DNA from: Conoideocrella luteorostrata
Taxonomy: Eukaryota > Ascomycota > Sordariomycetes > Hypocreales > Clavicipitaceae
DNA: 64,000 bases
Assembly: GCA_032433595.1 (NCBI GenBank)
Contig: JASWJB010000081.1
Coordinates: 79,163-143,162, forward strand
Direction: 5' to 3'
Below are positions 45,601 through 56,204 of this stretch, one piece after another. The notes below the pieces were generated by a model. It saw only the letters and a program-made list of their open reading frames with translations. It had not been told where the DNA came from and did not search any database. How positions within the stretch are numbered: the first letter of the stretch is position 1; each line of letters opens with the position of its first letter. The translations under genes were made by a program, and so were the position numbers.

Positions 45601-45725
45601 GTGCTTTGCTAAACCTGAGTAGTGCGATTGAGCATGAATCTGCGTCTGCTGATGCCAACGGGTTGATGCCGGCGTCATCACAAGGGCGGAAGAATAGACG
45701 TCGAGAGGTTCTCAAAAAGTATTAG
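42634..45725 (+). CDS. NLR-type receptor: HET - NB-ARC - TPR
   Basis: Fungal STAND/NLR protein of 1012 residues, exons 42634-43996 and 44050-45725 (53-nt intron, CTAAC branch point). The start MRLLQRDDAGNYSLTQ matches the usual beginning of HET proteins. The N-terminal HET (heterokaryon incompatibility) domain shows YAILSHTWGPDEV, FFWVDTCCIN, WYRDAKKCYVYLSDV, SRWFTRGWTLQELIAP and YSLLGMFDVHMPLIYGEG. The NB-ARC module has a P-loop HGLGGIGKTQLAVAY at about residues 294-308, a Walker B-like WLVVYDNYDNP, GSIIITTR and LDGLPLALATAGAYLR. From about residue 670 come six near-identical 42-residue TPRs of kinesin-light-chain type plus one or two divergent ones. HET domains are known cell-death effectors in fungal incompatibility; TPRs are the presumed sensor. 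It converges with the NACHT receptor at 51-56 kb. The ligand is unknown. Confidence 0.93.
44698..45432 (+). repeat. six near-identical 126-bp TPR-coding tandem repeats
   Basis: In-frame repeats of 42 codons, core NLGILYADQGKLQEAEKMYL then RALQGYEKAWGLDH. Differences cluster at a few residues: ILYAD/NLYVK/ALYAD, Y or K after ALQG, L or P before DH, TS/IL and NI/DT. Units 3-4 and 5-6 share the same pair of variants (ILTLDTVN followed by NLGNLYVKQGK), so the array seems to have grown by duplication of two-unit blocks. Confidence 0.92.
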
Positions 45726-48304
45726 GTTTTCGCTAAAAAGAGACTACCCGCTGAAATGAGGCAAATCTTGAGTTTAAGCAAAACAGATGCTTGTGCCACA
45801 AAATTGCAGATTCCCGATTCTCGATTCTCAGCTGCCAATTGCATTGACTTTATTCAGTTCTGTCTCTGTTGGAATATCCCGTTAAGACACGCGGGCATAG
45901 ATATTCTTCTTCTTCTTCTCTTCTTTTTCTAGACAGACCTAATGAATTAAATCCTTTGTTTATTGTTTTGCTTCACTTTCTTGTACCAGTCACCCGAAGC
46001 CTTGCGCTTCCTGCAATCTCACTATGGTAAGTTCCGCACTTTGCCCGCAAAGTATCCAGTAGCTGGTGGTTCGAACACCTCGGTTTACTGAGCGAGGACT
46101 GCCTTTGCCACGCAGAAGCCTACCTGGTACTACTTGCGCGAATATATATGGCTTACTTTTAAGTTGTAGAGAAGAAGCGCACGGACGCTAATGAGTAGGT
46201 AGCAGCATTGATACCGACAGCACAACACCTATTAATAGTCAACTGTGTGGAAGCAATACTGTAAATACTGTATCAATATTAATACATAGGTACATACATA
46301 TGCCAAGGTCCCAAGTTATGGCTCTACCAGCGTCTTCTCGCTTCGACTAGCGTGTACATGTTACGTAGTAGAGCTCTTCATGCAACGTACACCTCGGCCC
46401 GTTTGTGGCGGAATTGTGTTTCAAATTTTGTGCTCCTTTTGCTCGATCTTGGTGAGTCTTTGTGACGAGGTTTAGCTGCTACCTTGCAGCGCCCCACGAA
46501 TTCCCGCCACTTTCAGCCATTTTTGGACTTCTGTAGCACCTTGCTGTAATTACAAGTCCCGCTGCTGGACGACACGAGTAGGCTGTGTGAATATTTCCAC
46601 TTTTTGCTATGTGCGACAGTTAATTTTTATATTAAAACAGAGGAGAGGAGAGGAAGCACGATCTGCACAGAAGAATCCTAAACTTCATGTTTACTCTAAC
46701 TAAACTACTGGCAGATGTAACGAATGCGAATCAATGATAGATGGCGCTGGATCAATTCTTGATGTTCCACTGAATGGCACGAGCCTTCTTGTTTGGCTTA
46801 CGCAAACTAACCAACGGTGGTAGCTCTGGAGTGGGCCAGCCTCAATGGTGAACGACGCAAAACGGTGCCCATAGCTCTTTTTGGCTGACTTCCTGCATTG
46901 CCTTGGGTATGTGACGAACGATGATGGCCTGACGGCACATGTTCAATGCAGCCTCGTAGAACTTGATACTCGGGAATGCTAACTGGCTGGCACATGGGGC
47001 TCGCTCAGGATTGTGCATTGTGCACTGGAACCGCCATCCATCGCCGCCTTTCAAATCGAACAGTGGAGATCACAATTTTGATGATAAGATAGTGTAGTCA
47101 ATGAAGCCGCCTGCAATCGAGGACTTTTTATGCTGCTAGTTGTGCGTCGTAATGCAAGTGTTGCAAGCTGTATTGTGGTCAGTTAGCGGCGCATGCGATT
47201 GTTTGGATGGCGCAGAACATGTGACGCAGAATATGTGACACAATCCTCCCGTCGCCCTCAACCCATCCCAAAAAGCTAGGTACAGCCAGCGCCTATACTA
47301 GTCAGCAGAGTGGGCTAAGATTTTTGGTCGCGGAGCCGTGTTGCGCAGCACAAGGGCTTGTCCCAAGTCCGCCCGAAAAATTCTGTGCTCTGTCGTTGCG
47401 GTCAGACAAGCCAAAAGATCAGACATTACCATGGTCGTGTCGCGACGCGGTAACAACCCCGCCACGTAAATCAGCCTTCGACACTAAACCATACGTAAAG
47501 TTGCACAAACTGGCTGTGGATGCCAACGCATTGCCACATATGCAGATCATGTTAGCTCCTCTTGCCTGGGCCTACAAGATACAATCTTCTGCTTGTTCGT
47601 GACACGGCCGGTTGTTAAGTCGACTTAGACAGCGACGCGCCATCACTGACTCCCCCGCACCAGCTTCGAGTTCATTCATCGTGTCAATAGATTAACTATT
47701 TGTCTGCTTAAAGAGACTAATACTGCGGGAAGCCGTTTCCTGACCAAGACACGCATATCGTGGCAGCTAATGGAGCGCGGTCTACATAAAACTACTGCCT
47801 AGGACAGACTATTGCACCAACCAGCTATTTATTCATTGATCAATTGCTCTATTTGTGTGGGTGGGCACAACAGGACATTGACAGTTGTCACCATGCGAGC
47901 AGCTATGAATACATGATGCGTGCAGTGGAATGTTGTCCTTGTCTATCTATTTTGACGAGGAATTTGAAAGCTAATTATTCATGAACTTCCTCTTTTAATT
48001 CTGTCCTTCTGGGATTTCTGAGCTTCCACGGATTACGAAATTCCACGGAACTGTGCGATTCCAGGCGGCAACAGGCAACAGGCAAGCAGGTAACTCCTGC
48101 TGCGACTAAACTTGAGAAATAGTGAGGCTGTCGACGGCAAGTTCTCTAGGTGCACTGCCCACAGCCACTGGCGAGCCCACCAGTCCTGTCCTCACGCGAC
48201 CAGTTAAGCAGAACGGTCCTTTTACCTCTGGTATTGGTGTGAAAGAGACTGCTTCAACTAATACACGATTGATTGTTACATTGTAACGAAAATCTTGGTG
48301 TCGT
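45726..48304. other. 2.6-kb spacer between HET-NLR and BTB relic
   Basis: AT-rich sequence with no intact gene. A minus-strand frame at 46842-47054 (containing FYEAALNMCRQAIIVRHIPK) looks coding-like and may be a fragment of a lost gene, but I cannot name it. No ACTCCGTAC words are present. Confidence 0.5.
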
Positions 48305-49607
48305 ATGGCCTCTATGATAACGAGCACTAAGCCCAGTGATGTCTTCTCCGAGGAAGAGAATAAAACAATGCACCTTAATCGATGCCGTGCTCGCCATTCA
48401 GTCTAATCTAGAAACAAGATTCCCCGTATTAAGCTAGACATTGCAGCTCGTATCGAAATAATTCGCTGTGCTCTTTGGTTCACCGTTCGCGGAGGGCAAA
48501 CGCAAAACGGCGAATGCCCTGATATAGTCCTGAAGGAGGGCGACTCAAAAGCTATGGAAATTATTTTGTCTGTCTTGCATTATCGCTTCTCAGTCATACT
48601 GGGTTTTAGAGCCAGAATTTCTTGCAAAAGTGGCTCAACACAATGATAAGTACCAATGCAGTTCATTACTTCGGCCGTGGATTTCTCAATAGATACGGAA
48701 TGTGCGGGTTATTTCCAATATTAAAGATTTTGGCCTTATGCTCACTGCGGCCTATTTATTTCGCATCCCGAGGCATTTTTTAGCAGTTTCCGCCACAGTA
48801 ATAATAACCCTTTCAATTTTAATATTATGGGTAGAGCATAGCATTATCGCGTGCCTCCCCTAGTTTATTAAAGGTGAGCATCGCAGCGACTAAACCCATA
48901 CAATGGTCTAACCACGTTTAGATAAGCTAAAGGCTCAGATTTACTCAACATTAAGTGATATTCGTTTCGAGATTAAATCTGTAGAAGGATTATTACGAGA
49001 TACCTCTTATGGCTTTATGATGCAGCGCTAGCTGTGCTTACTATGTGGAAGATTGCATCCTAGAAACGCTAGATAATGTTGTCCTTGCTAAAACGAAACC
49101 CTTTGCCACGAGATGTGTATTAACCAGGCTTGTATAGCTAAATATTTCGATATACTTCGCAGAAACTATCTGTGGCTAACAAGGATAGTGTTTGATGATT
49201 ACTCCATAGCTGAGCTGGTGACGGAAATTGGCGAGATGAAGAATGAGGCAAAAAAGCTTAAATGTGAAGGCGGCTTACGCTGTCCATTAAATACGGAAAC
49301 CAGAGGGCTGTACATCAGAGTCAAGCAAATAATTGAAAATATCGAGGGTATTGGTTCTGATCCTGATAAAAAACAGTTGGAGTGGAGAGGCATAGCCTGG
49401 TTGAACCAATCTTCAATCAATTGCTTTCATGACAGGCCCAGTGAAGCACGGAACTTGTCATGGGACAATATAACCCTATTTGAGGGTCACAACTTCACAT
49501 CAAAAGGTCGAAAAGTCGAGAGAATAACTCCAGAGCACGACGAAAGGTCAGTGTGGCCCACAACCAACCTCTCGTCGAACAGCCATGTGGTTGCTAAGCT
49601 CATTTAG
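48305..49607 (+). pseudogene. decayed BTB/POZ-domain gene
   Basis: Broken reading frames that together resemble a fungal BTB-domain protein. After a start-like MASMITSTKPSDVFSEEENK and a stop, the pieces are LDIAARIEIIRCALWF, CPDIVLKEGDSKAMEIILSV with LHYRFS, then EPEFLAKVAQHNDKYQCSSL with LRPWIS, a stop, and KDFGLMLTAAYLFRIPRHF. These fit the end of the BTB fold and the following helices of fungal family members. Later pieces include KLKAQIYSTLSDIRFEIKSV and an open 164-codon frame from 49113 with a charged, coding-like composition. At least four in-frame stops or shifts separate the pieces, so it cannot give a full product. The AT-rich composition suggests long decay or RIP. BTB proteins often act as Cullin-3 adaptors; here nothing functional is claimed. 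Confidence 0.55.
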
Positions 49608-50029
49608 ATTCGGTCGTTAACGAATCACTTTCTGATGAACGACTTTCTAGTCCAAAACTAGTCTAGATTGGATAAGAACAGAGCGCAAGAACTTGCCGCA
49701 GCCGTGTAGACGGATCGTGGCTCTACTCGTGCGGCATGGGACCAATAGTGATTTGGGTCGAGCAGTGAGTCGCGGATATGGTGCAGCTCGTAGGACCCAA
49801 CAAATGCTAGTTCCTGCCATAAGAGATTTTTCGCATGTTGACCCTCTTGGGTCAAAGCCTGTGGGCCGCCATGGATATATAACTTCTATTCGTATCCCTA
49901 ACTCATTTTCTTCTTCGATCTTTCCCTTTATAAAACAGTCTTTATACCTATCCCTTTTATCTATTCTTTATACATAAGCCTCTTTCCGGGATTTCAAGAT
50001 CACATAGCTACACATGAGTTATATCCACT

Positions 50030-50776
50030 ATGTCTTATAACACAAACCTTGAGCCACGAGTGCTTCAATGCGCCGTATGTGAAGTTGCGAATCATAAAGT
50101 TGAGTACAAAGATTTTCCGTCAGAGTTTCACTACTTACGGATTCTATGTACACTGTCTACCTTCCTATTACTGAAGACATCTAATATTCCTGACAATGAC
50201 TCCTAACCTCTTTGGTTTAACATGGGCCTTAGAAACTCTAAGAGTTTTGTGGTAGGCAGGGCTGGCTATCGTTGGGCGCAACTTAAACATCCCAAGTTCC
50301 CTTCTTTAGCCACACACGTTCAGCCTGAAAGCGACATCCTGTGGTTTGACAATAACATAGATAAGGAGGTTCTAGATAAACCATGTAAGTATTATGGATC
50401 GCAAATAGACACTATTTAGCGTGTTCTTTTTAACGAAGAGGATTAGGATAATCTAGAGCAATGCATAAAGAAATTAGAATATTTTCGTGGTGTTTGAGTT
50501 ATTATTGTCTGGCTCGAAAGTTACCAAAAAATCCGTTATTCAGAATTGCCTGACCATCCTGACGACGATAGTACCAACGTTTGCCGGGTACACAGAGCTT
50601 TCGTGCTGCCTCTAGACAGCCAATCTGCTTTAAGATGCGGGAACCGTGTGGAGAAAGTTACCGATTCTTATAAGGTGCAACCATTGCCAGTGGACAGGGC
50701 TATCTTGCAACGGCGAAGGAGTTTCAGCAAAGAGATCATGAAGCCCTTAAGGGTCAAAATCTTATGGAGTATGTAG
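50030..50776 (+). pseudogene. decayed gene of uncertain family (perhaps 2EXR-like)
   Basis: Discontinuous frames on the plus strand start at MSYNTNLEPRVLQC (50030) and include GYRWAQLKHPKFPSLATHVQ followed by PESDILWFDNN (50222 onward), NLEQCIKKLEYFRGV and VCRVHRAFVLPL. Stops fall between the pieces. The order of a short beta-rich segment followed by a PESDILWF-type motif recalls fungal 2EXR/F-box-like proteins, but this is a weak resemblance. Together with the BTB relic it shows that the interval between the two NLR genes is a graveyard of former genes. Confidence 0.35.
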
Positions 50777-51094
50777 ACTTGGAGAAGAAAATTCACGGTG
50801 GTTTCAGAGCGAACTTAGCAGATTAAACATGGGCTTAATAGTAAAGAGGGATAGATCCGCAGGAGCATTGCTTTGTAGTTATATTACCAATAATCTGGAA
50901 AGACTTTAACGTCTTAGGCAATGCTTTAACGCATACTCTACACTCTACAAGTAGGTGATAGACTCTAGATAAAGAAAAATAAAGAGTTTTTTTATAGCTA
51001 TAGAATCCCGCGTCCAAAACATTAATTCCGACTTGCTCGCACATATCCAGCGTATAGAAATCTGCGTTGCATCAAAAAAATGGTGCTTCATGGT

Positions 51095-54000
51095 TCAGAG
51101 GCTGGCAAATCTCGTTCCAGACTTTTCTTGCTTGTGATTCATAAGTAACTCAATGACCTCCTTGTGTCCATTCTCTCGTGCATAGGTGAGCGCCGTGTTG
51201 CCTTCCTTATCCACGTAGTTCGGGTTCGCGCCGGCGTTTAGAAGAATAGCTACGATACCTTTCCGGCCGAAGCGTGACGGCCAGAACAGAGGAGACTGCC
51301 TGGAATTAGACAAGGAGTTGACGTCGACGTCTGGCCTTTGTGATAAAATCGTGACAACGGCAGTGTGCCCCTGCATTGCTGCGATCCATAAAGGCGTTTG
51401 ACCATAAAGATTCTTTAGATCAGGCTTCGTGCCTTTACGTAGGAGCTGCTCCACACGGAGAACATGTCCGGCTTTAGCTGCTTGGTAAAATTCCGCGATT
51501 TGGCGATATTCATCCTCGACGAAAATTAGACCCGTCTGTTGGGAGAGAAAATCCAAAACTCCAATATTGCCACACGTTGCAGCTGTGGTCAACACGTTCT
51601 CCGTAACAAAGGCCGAAGATTCCTTGCTAGGCTGGTTGAAAAGAAGTGTCATCACTTCCTTGCCACTCTCTTCGTTCCCTGCTGCAGCCTTTACTACCTC
51701 TTCTGTGATGGTAATCTCGCTTCCTCGACACTCTAGAAGCAATGCCATCATGTCCTTGCCATTGTACGGTCTCCTTGCTGCAGCCTTTACTACCTCTTCT
51801 GTGATAGTGAGCTCGCTTCCTCGACGCTCTAGAAGTAATGCTATTACTTCCTTGCCATGATTCAGGTTCCTTGCTGCAGCCTTTAATACGTCTTCTGTGA
51901 TAGTGATCTCGCTTCCTCGACGCTCTAGAAGCAATGCTATCACTTTCTTGCTATTATACAGGTTCCTTGCTGCAGCCTTTACTACTTCTTCTGTTATTGT
52001 GATCTCGCCTCCTTGACGCTCTAGAAGCAATGCCATCACTTCCTTGCCACCCGGCCAGTTCCCTGCTGCAGCCTTTATTACCTCTTCTGTGATGGTGATC
52101 TCGCTTCCTCGACGCTCTAGAAGTAATTCTATCACTTCCTTGCCATTATTCCCGTTCCCCGCTGCAGCCTTTACTACTTCTTCTGTGATAGTGATCTCAC
52201 CTCCTTGACGTTCTAGAAGCAGTGCCATCACTTCTTTGCCACTCTCTTCGTTCCCTGCTGCAGCCTTTACTACCTCTTCTGTGATAGTGATCTCGCCTCC
52301 TTGATAGTCTAGAAGCAATGCCATCATTTCCTTGCCATTGTACGGTCTCCCTGCTGCAGCCTTTACTACCTCTTCTGTGATAGTGATCTCGCTTCCTCGA
52401 CGCTCTAGAAGCAATGCCATCACTTCCTTGCCATTGGTCGGGTTCCTTGTTGCAGCCTTTAATACTTCTTCTGTGATTGTGATCTCGCCTCCTTGACAGT
52501 CCAGAAGCAATATCATCACTTCCGTGCCACTCTGCCAGTTCCCTGCTGCAGCCTTTATTACCTCTTCTGTGATAGCGATCTCGCCTCCCTGACGGTCCAG
52601 AAGCAATGCTATTACTTCCTTGCCACTCCGCCAGTTCCCTGCTGCAGCCTTTACTACTTCTTCTGTGATAGTGATCTCGCCTCCTTGACGCTCTAGAAGC
52701 AGTGCCATCACTTCTTTGCCACTCTCTTCGTTCCCTGCTGCAGCCTTTAATACCTCTTCTGTGATAGTGATCTCGCCTCCTTGACGGTCCAGAAGCAATG
52801 CCATCACTTCCTTGCTATTATTCTCGTTCCCCGCTACAGCCTTTACCAACTCTTCTGTGATAGTGATCTCGCCTCCCCGATGGTCCAGAAGCAGCGCCAT
52901 TACTTCCTTCTGCCCTTTCCCTGCTGCAGCCTTTACTACTTCTTCTGTGATAGTGATCTCGCCTCCTTGACGCTCTAGAAGCAATGCTATCACTTCCTTG
53001 CCATTATTCTCGTTCCCCGCTGCAGCCTTTACCACCTCTTCTGTGATAGTGATCTCGCCTCCCCGACGGTCCAGAAGCAGTGCCATTACTTCCTTGCTAC
53101 TCCGCCAGTTCCCTGCTGCAGCCTTTACCACCTCTTCCGTGATAGTGATCTCACCTCCCCGACGGTCCAGAAGCAGTGCCATTACTTCCTTCTGCCCGTT
53201 CCCTGCTGCAGCCTTTACCACCTCTTCCGTGATAGCGATCTCGCCTCCCCGATGGTCCAGAAGCAGTGCCATTATTTCCTTGCCGCTCCTCCAGTTCCTT
53301 GCTGCAGTCTTTACCACCCCTTCTGTAATAGTTATCTCGCCTCCTCGACGATCCAGAAGTAATGACATCAGGGCCGTACTATTCCTGTCATTTTCCGCCG
53401 CACCTCGTAGAACGTGTTTTGTTACTTCCGCCTCTAGATCTAGCAGGACCGGTACAACATTTTCATACTTTGAATTCACAGCAAGCTCCAATGGTGTCAA
53501 CCCTGACACATCAGGAGCATGAATTGAAGCTCGTATACTAGAGTTATCAACAGACGCGCTAAAAGCATGTTTTGCTATAGCTGGGATGCCCCATTTTGCC
53601 GCTACATGTAATATAGAGAACAAATGTGGAACTTTGTCATAACTTGAAGCACGCCGATGTAGGCTGAGCCACATCTCCCGGCATGACGAGCCAATGGTAA
53701 AGAAATCTGCATGCCTAGGCAAGATCGTGAAATTTGCCTGAGCCATACGTGCGTGATGCGGCCACTCTTTTGTCGCATATCCCAAGAAGTGGTCTCCTTT
53801 CTCTGTTTCATGAAAATGCATAATAAGGTAATCAAGGCAACGATATGCAAAATCTGCATGGGTGTCGAGTTCGTTGAAACAAGTCCTTTGACTATCTTTT
53901 AGTAAAAAGTCTTTCACAGATTGGTGTAATAAAAGAACTTTTTCATCTTGAACAACAACGATCAGACGACAGGATGCAATATGCTCATGTATGAACTGAG

Positions 54001-56204
54001 TCCGAGTTTCTGTGTCATCTTCATCTAGATGTAGCGCGCAAGCTTCAGAGAGCTCAAGAATGTGCAAGGGCCGTTGGGACACAGCAACAAAGCTTAAAAT
54101 GAGCCGAATTGCGTCCTTGTCTACCTCTCGCTCGAAAGCCATATCTAGAAGGCTATAATAGAGCGAATAAAGACCGCGAGGCATCGCGTTCAAGCAGGCA
54201 ATCGCATCCTTCGAGGGTATATTCTCTAGCTCCTTGCAGGCAACACCTACCCAGAGAAAAGTTCCTTGCGCCTTGCTTCTGAGAATCTCTATAACCTGAT
54301 TTTTCACCTTATTTGAGTACTTCTTCCTTTTAGCAAGCTCAGTCGCTCTTTCGTCGATAAATAGGTTAATGTCTTGCTCTATCTCGAAGAAGGATGCTAA
54401 GTTCTTATTGACAAATCCTTCTAGGAATTCGGCTATTTCCGAGTATGGCCGACTGGTGACTAGGATCCGGACGTTTATGGGAGCATCCGGGCTCTGAAAA
54501 GTTTCTCGTATTTGATGAAGTAGTATAGTTTGCGACTCAGGTTCGCATTCATCTAATGCATCAATAATGCAGTATTTTTGGCCAGTAGCAGCATCCGCCG
54601 CTGCCGAAATAAACATAATCCAAAGAGCATCAAACGAATCAAATAGCTTTGCCCCTCGCTGCTTATATTTTGGCATAACATGATTAAGAAGTTGCGGGTG
54701 TTGCTGTATAAGTTGTAGAAGAAGACCTCTGACAACCGATGTTGCTGTCCTCCGGGTGTTAAAAGCTGAGTCACAGAAGAAGTACGCCAGCGTATTCCCA
54801 TCCGTGGTAGAGAAGTTTGTTGATAGCGCGTCAGTAAGAAACATTGCCAGTGTAGATTTACCGGTACCGGGATTCCCATGAAGCCACATAACACCGCCGG
54901 TCGCCTGGCTCTTGGAGTCTCTGGCTGGACTGGTGGCAAGCCAAGCAGTTAGATCTTCGGTGCCAAGTATCCATTCGCAAGTGCCACCAGCTCGGTTGCC
55001 TTTCTTGCGTTTCATGGCCTTTTTGTCCTCAAGCGGGTCGGTCACGAAAAGATCACAGAGACAGGCTTCGGCTTCAGGACTATGTTCCAGGGCGACTTTT
55101 GTCTATTATCAGCGCGTGTCGTAGCGAAAAGAATGGCAGCGGGTGACAGCTGTATTACCTCTATTGTCCACGATTACTTCCCTTGCTATCTTCATTGTTA
55201 GCAATAAATAATAGAGAATAAAAAATAAGAGGAAAGACGCACGATTAAACCGGCATTGAACCACGCCATTTGCCGCATAATATAACTCGGAGATGACGGT
55301 GGAGACCCTTTCAAACGCTGGATCGGTCGGGCCATAGTACTTGTTTATTTGGAAGTGATCCTTTTCGAGGGCGTACCTGTCAAGGCCTGGGATACAAGCA
55401 GATGCCTCCTCCACGACCTAAAAAGGTGAGCGCGGTCTCTTGGGGTTAAGGAAAACTTTACGTACCATTCCTTTGGCTAGTCGAGCAATCCCTATTCGCC
55501 GCGAATAATCTGATTTGTAAAGTTCGCTGAAGCATGCGCCAGGGATCAAAAGCTTATTGCGTAGCTTGCAAAATTGATGCAGTCTGTCTCGCAGCAGCGG
55601 CTCATCATAGCCAAGTTCTTTTGTGATCCCGTCATGTGAGCTTGCTGGCGTCATAAGCCGTGCGACAGAATTAAGAAAAGGCTGCCACTTTGTGCCCCGA
55701 AGAGGCGAGCCTAGGAACACAAAGCCAGCTGTTGCCTTCAGCAATTCGTCACACTTATCGTCGCCTTCGGCATACAAAAGTGCCTAGTTCTCGGAGATCA
55801 GTAAAACTCAAGGCAAAGGGACCGCAGGCGCCTACTTGAACGATAACATTTCCACCCAGGCTATGCCCGACAAGGATTATCGGTCGTCTCGGACAGCCAG
55901 CACGGAACGATCGAAGACTATGCGCGAGCTCCTCCCCACATAGTGAAAGTCGGGTCTTTGGCGCGTCCGCGTGCCACCTTGATTCATAGCTGTATAAGGC
56001 GATTCTAGACTTGGGCACTTTCGCCGGAAGCATGTCGGGATCTCGAAGCCAATGTATAGGCTTGTGGCCATCTTTGAAAATCCAGGACCAGTCGGCATCT
56101 GAGCCAAGGCCATGTACGGCAACGATGCTGCCTGAGTCAGTTCCACGTCCCTTTAAGTGACATGGCTATAGACACTTACTCAACGTCCGCGTCGTCGGCG
56201 GCAT
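51095..56204 (-). CDS. NLR-type receptor: alpha/beta hydrolase - NACHT - 18 x 32-aa repeat - ankyrin
   Basis: Fungal NLR of about 1613 residues. Exons on the minus strand: 56180-56204, 55836-56131, 55466-55783, 55243-55417, 55159-55185 and 51095-55095, with phases consistent throughout. The N-terminal SesB/DUF676-like hydrolase domain has SIVAVHGLGSDADWSWIF and the nucleophile elbow VGHSLGGN (Ser about residue 99), then FVFLGSPLRGTKWQPF. A linker reads VALEHSPEAEACLCDLFV. The NACHT module begins TCEWILGTEDLTAWL, with a P-loop HGNPGTGKST at about 353-362, Walker B CIIDALDECEP at about 456-466, and VRILVTSRPYSEI. A helical region (LLLHQSVKDFLL) leads to the repeat array at about residues 852-1425 and canonical ankyrins at the C-terminus (NLYGQTPLWIAAMQGHTAVV, EGNTALTYARENGHKEVIEL). 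The first exon (start at 56204) is the least certain. The presumed role is recognition by the repeats, NACHT oligomerisation and hydrolase effector; the ligand is unknown. Confidence 0.9.
51640..53346 (-). repeat. 18 near-identical 96-bp (two 90-bp) coding repeats with a hypervariable patch
   Basis: Each unit encodes two helices: an almost invariant GGEITITEEVVKAAAG and KEVMALLLERR, joined by a short turn that changes from copy to copy. The turns read, in protein order: NWRSG, NGQ, NWRSS, NENNG, KGQ, NENNS, NEESG, NWRSG, NWQSG, NPTNG, RPYNG, NEESG, NGNNG, NWPGG, NLYNS, NLNHG, RPYNG, NEESG. Two units are two codons shorter (the GQ units). A second, milder variable site is D/E plus R/Q/H/C/Y after LLL. 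The layout (Thr, AA, then a Gly/Glu-Val-LLL helix) resembles a modified ankyrin repeat. Opposite-strand frames through this region are spurious. Confidence 0.93.

Noticed and set aside
38730..45725. Secondary-metabolite cluster around the P450
   Set aside because: No polyketide synthase, peptide synthetase, terpene cyclase, transporter or pathway regulator is nearby.
46071..46082. tRNA B-box-like GGTTCGAACACC
   Set aside because: The flanking bases do not form a five-pair T stem, and I found no A box, acceptor stem or anticodon arm at proper distance.
51640..53346. Regular 96-bp repeats suggestive of a CRISPR-like or satellite array
   Set aside because: They are in frame within one long coding exon, and differences preserve the frame and protein pattern, so this is a coding repeat.
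51539..53522. Plus-strand frames through the NACHT-gene repeats (Ser/Phe/Ala-rich)
   Set aside because: They are antisense to a clearly coding exon and repeat with the same 96-bp period, so they are spurious.
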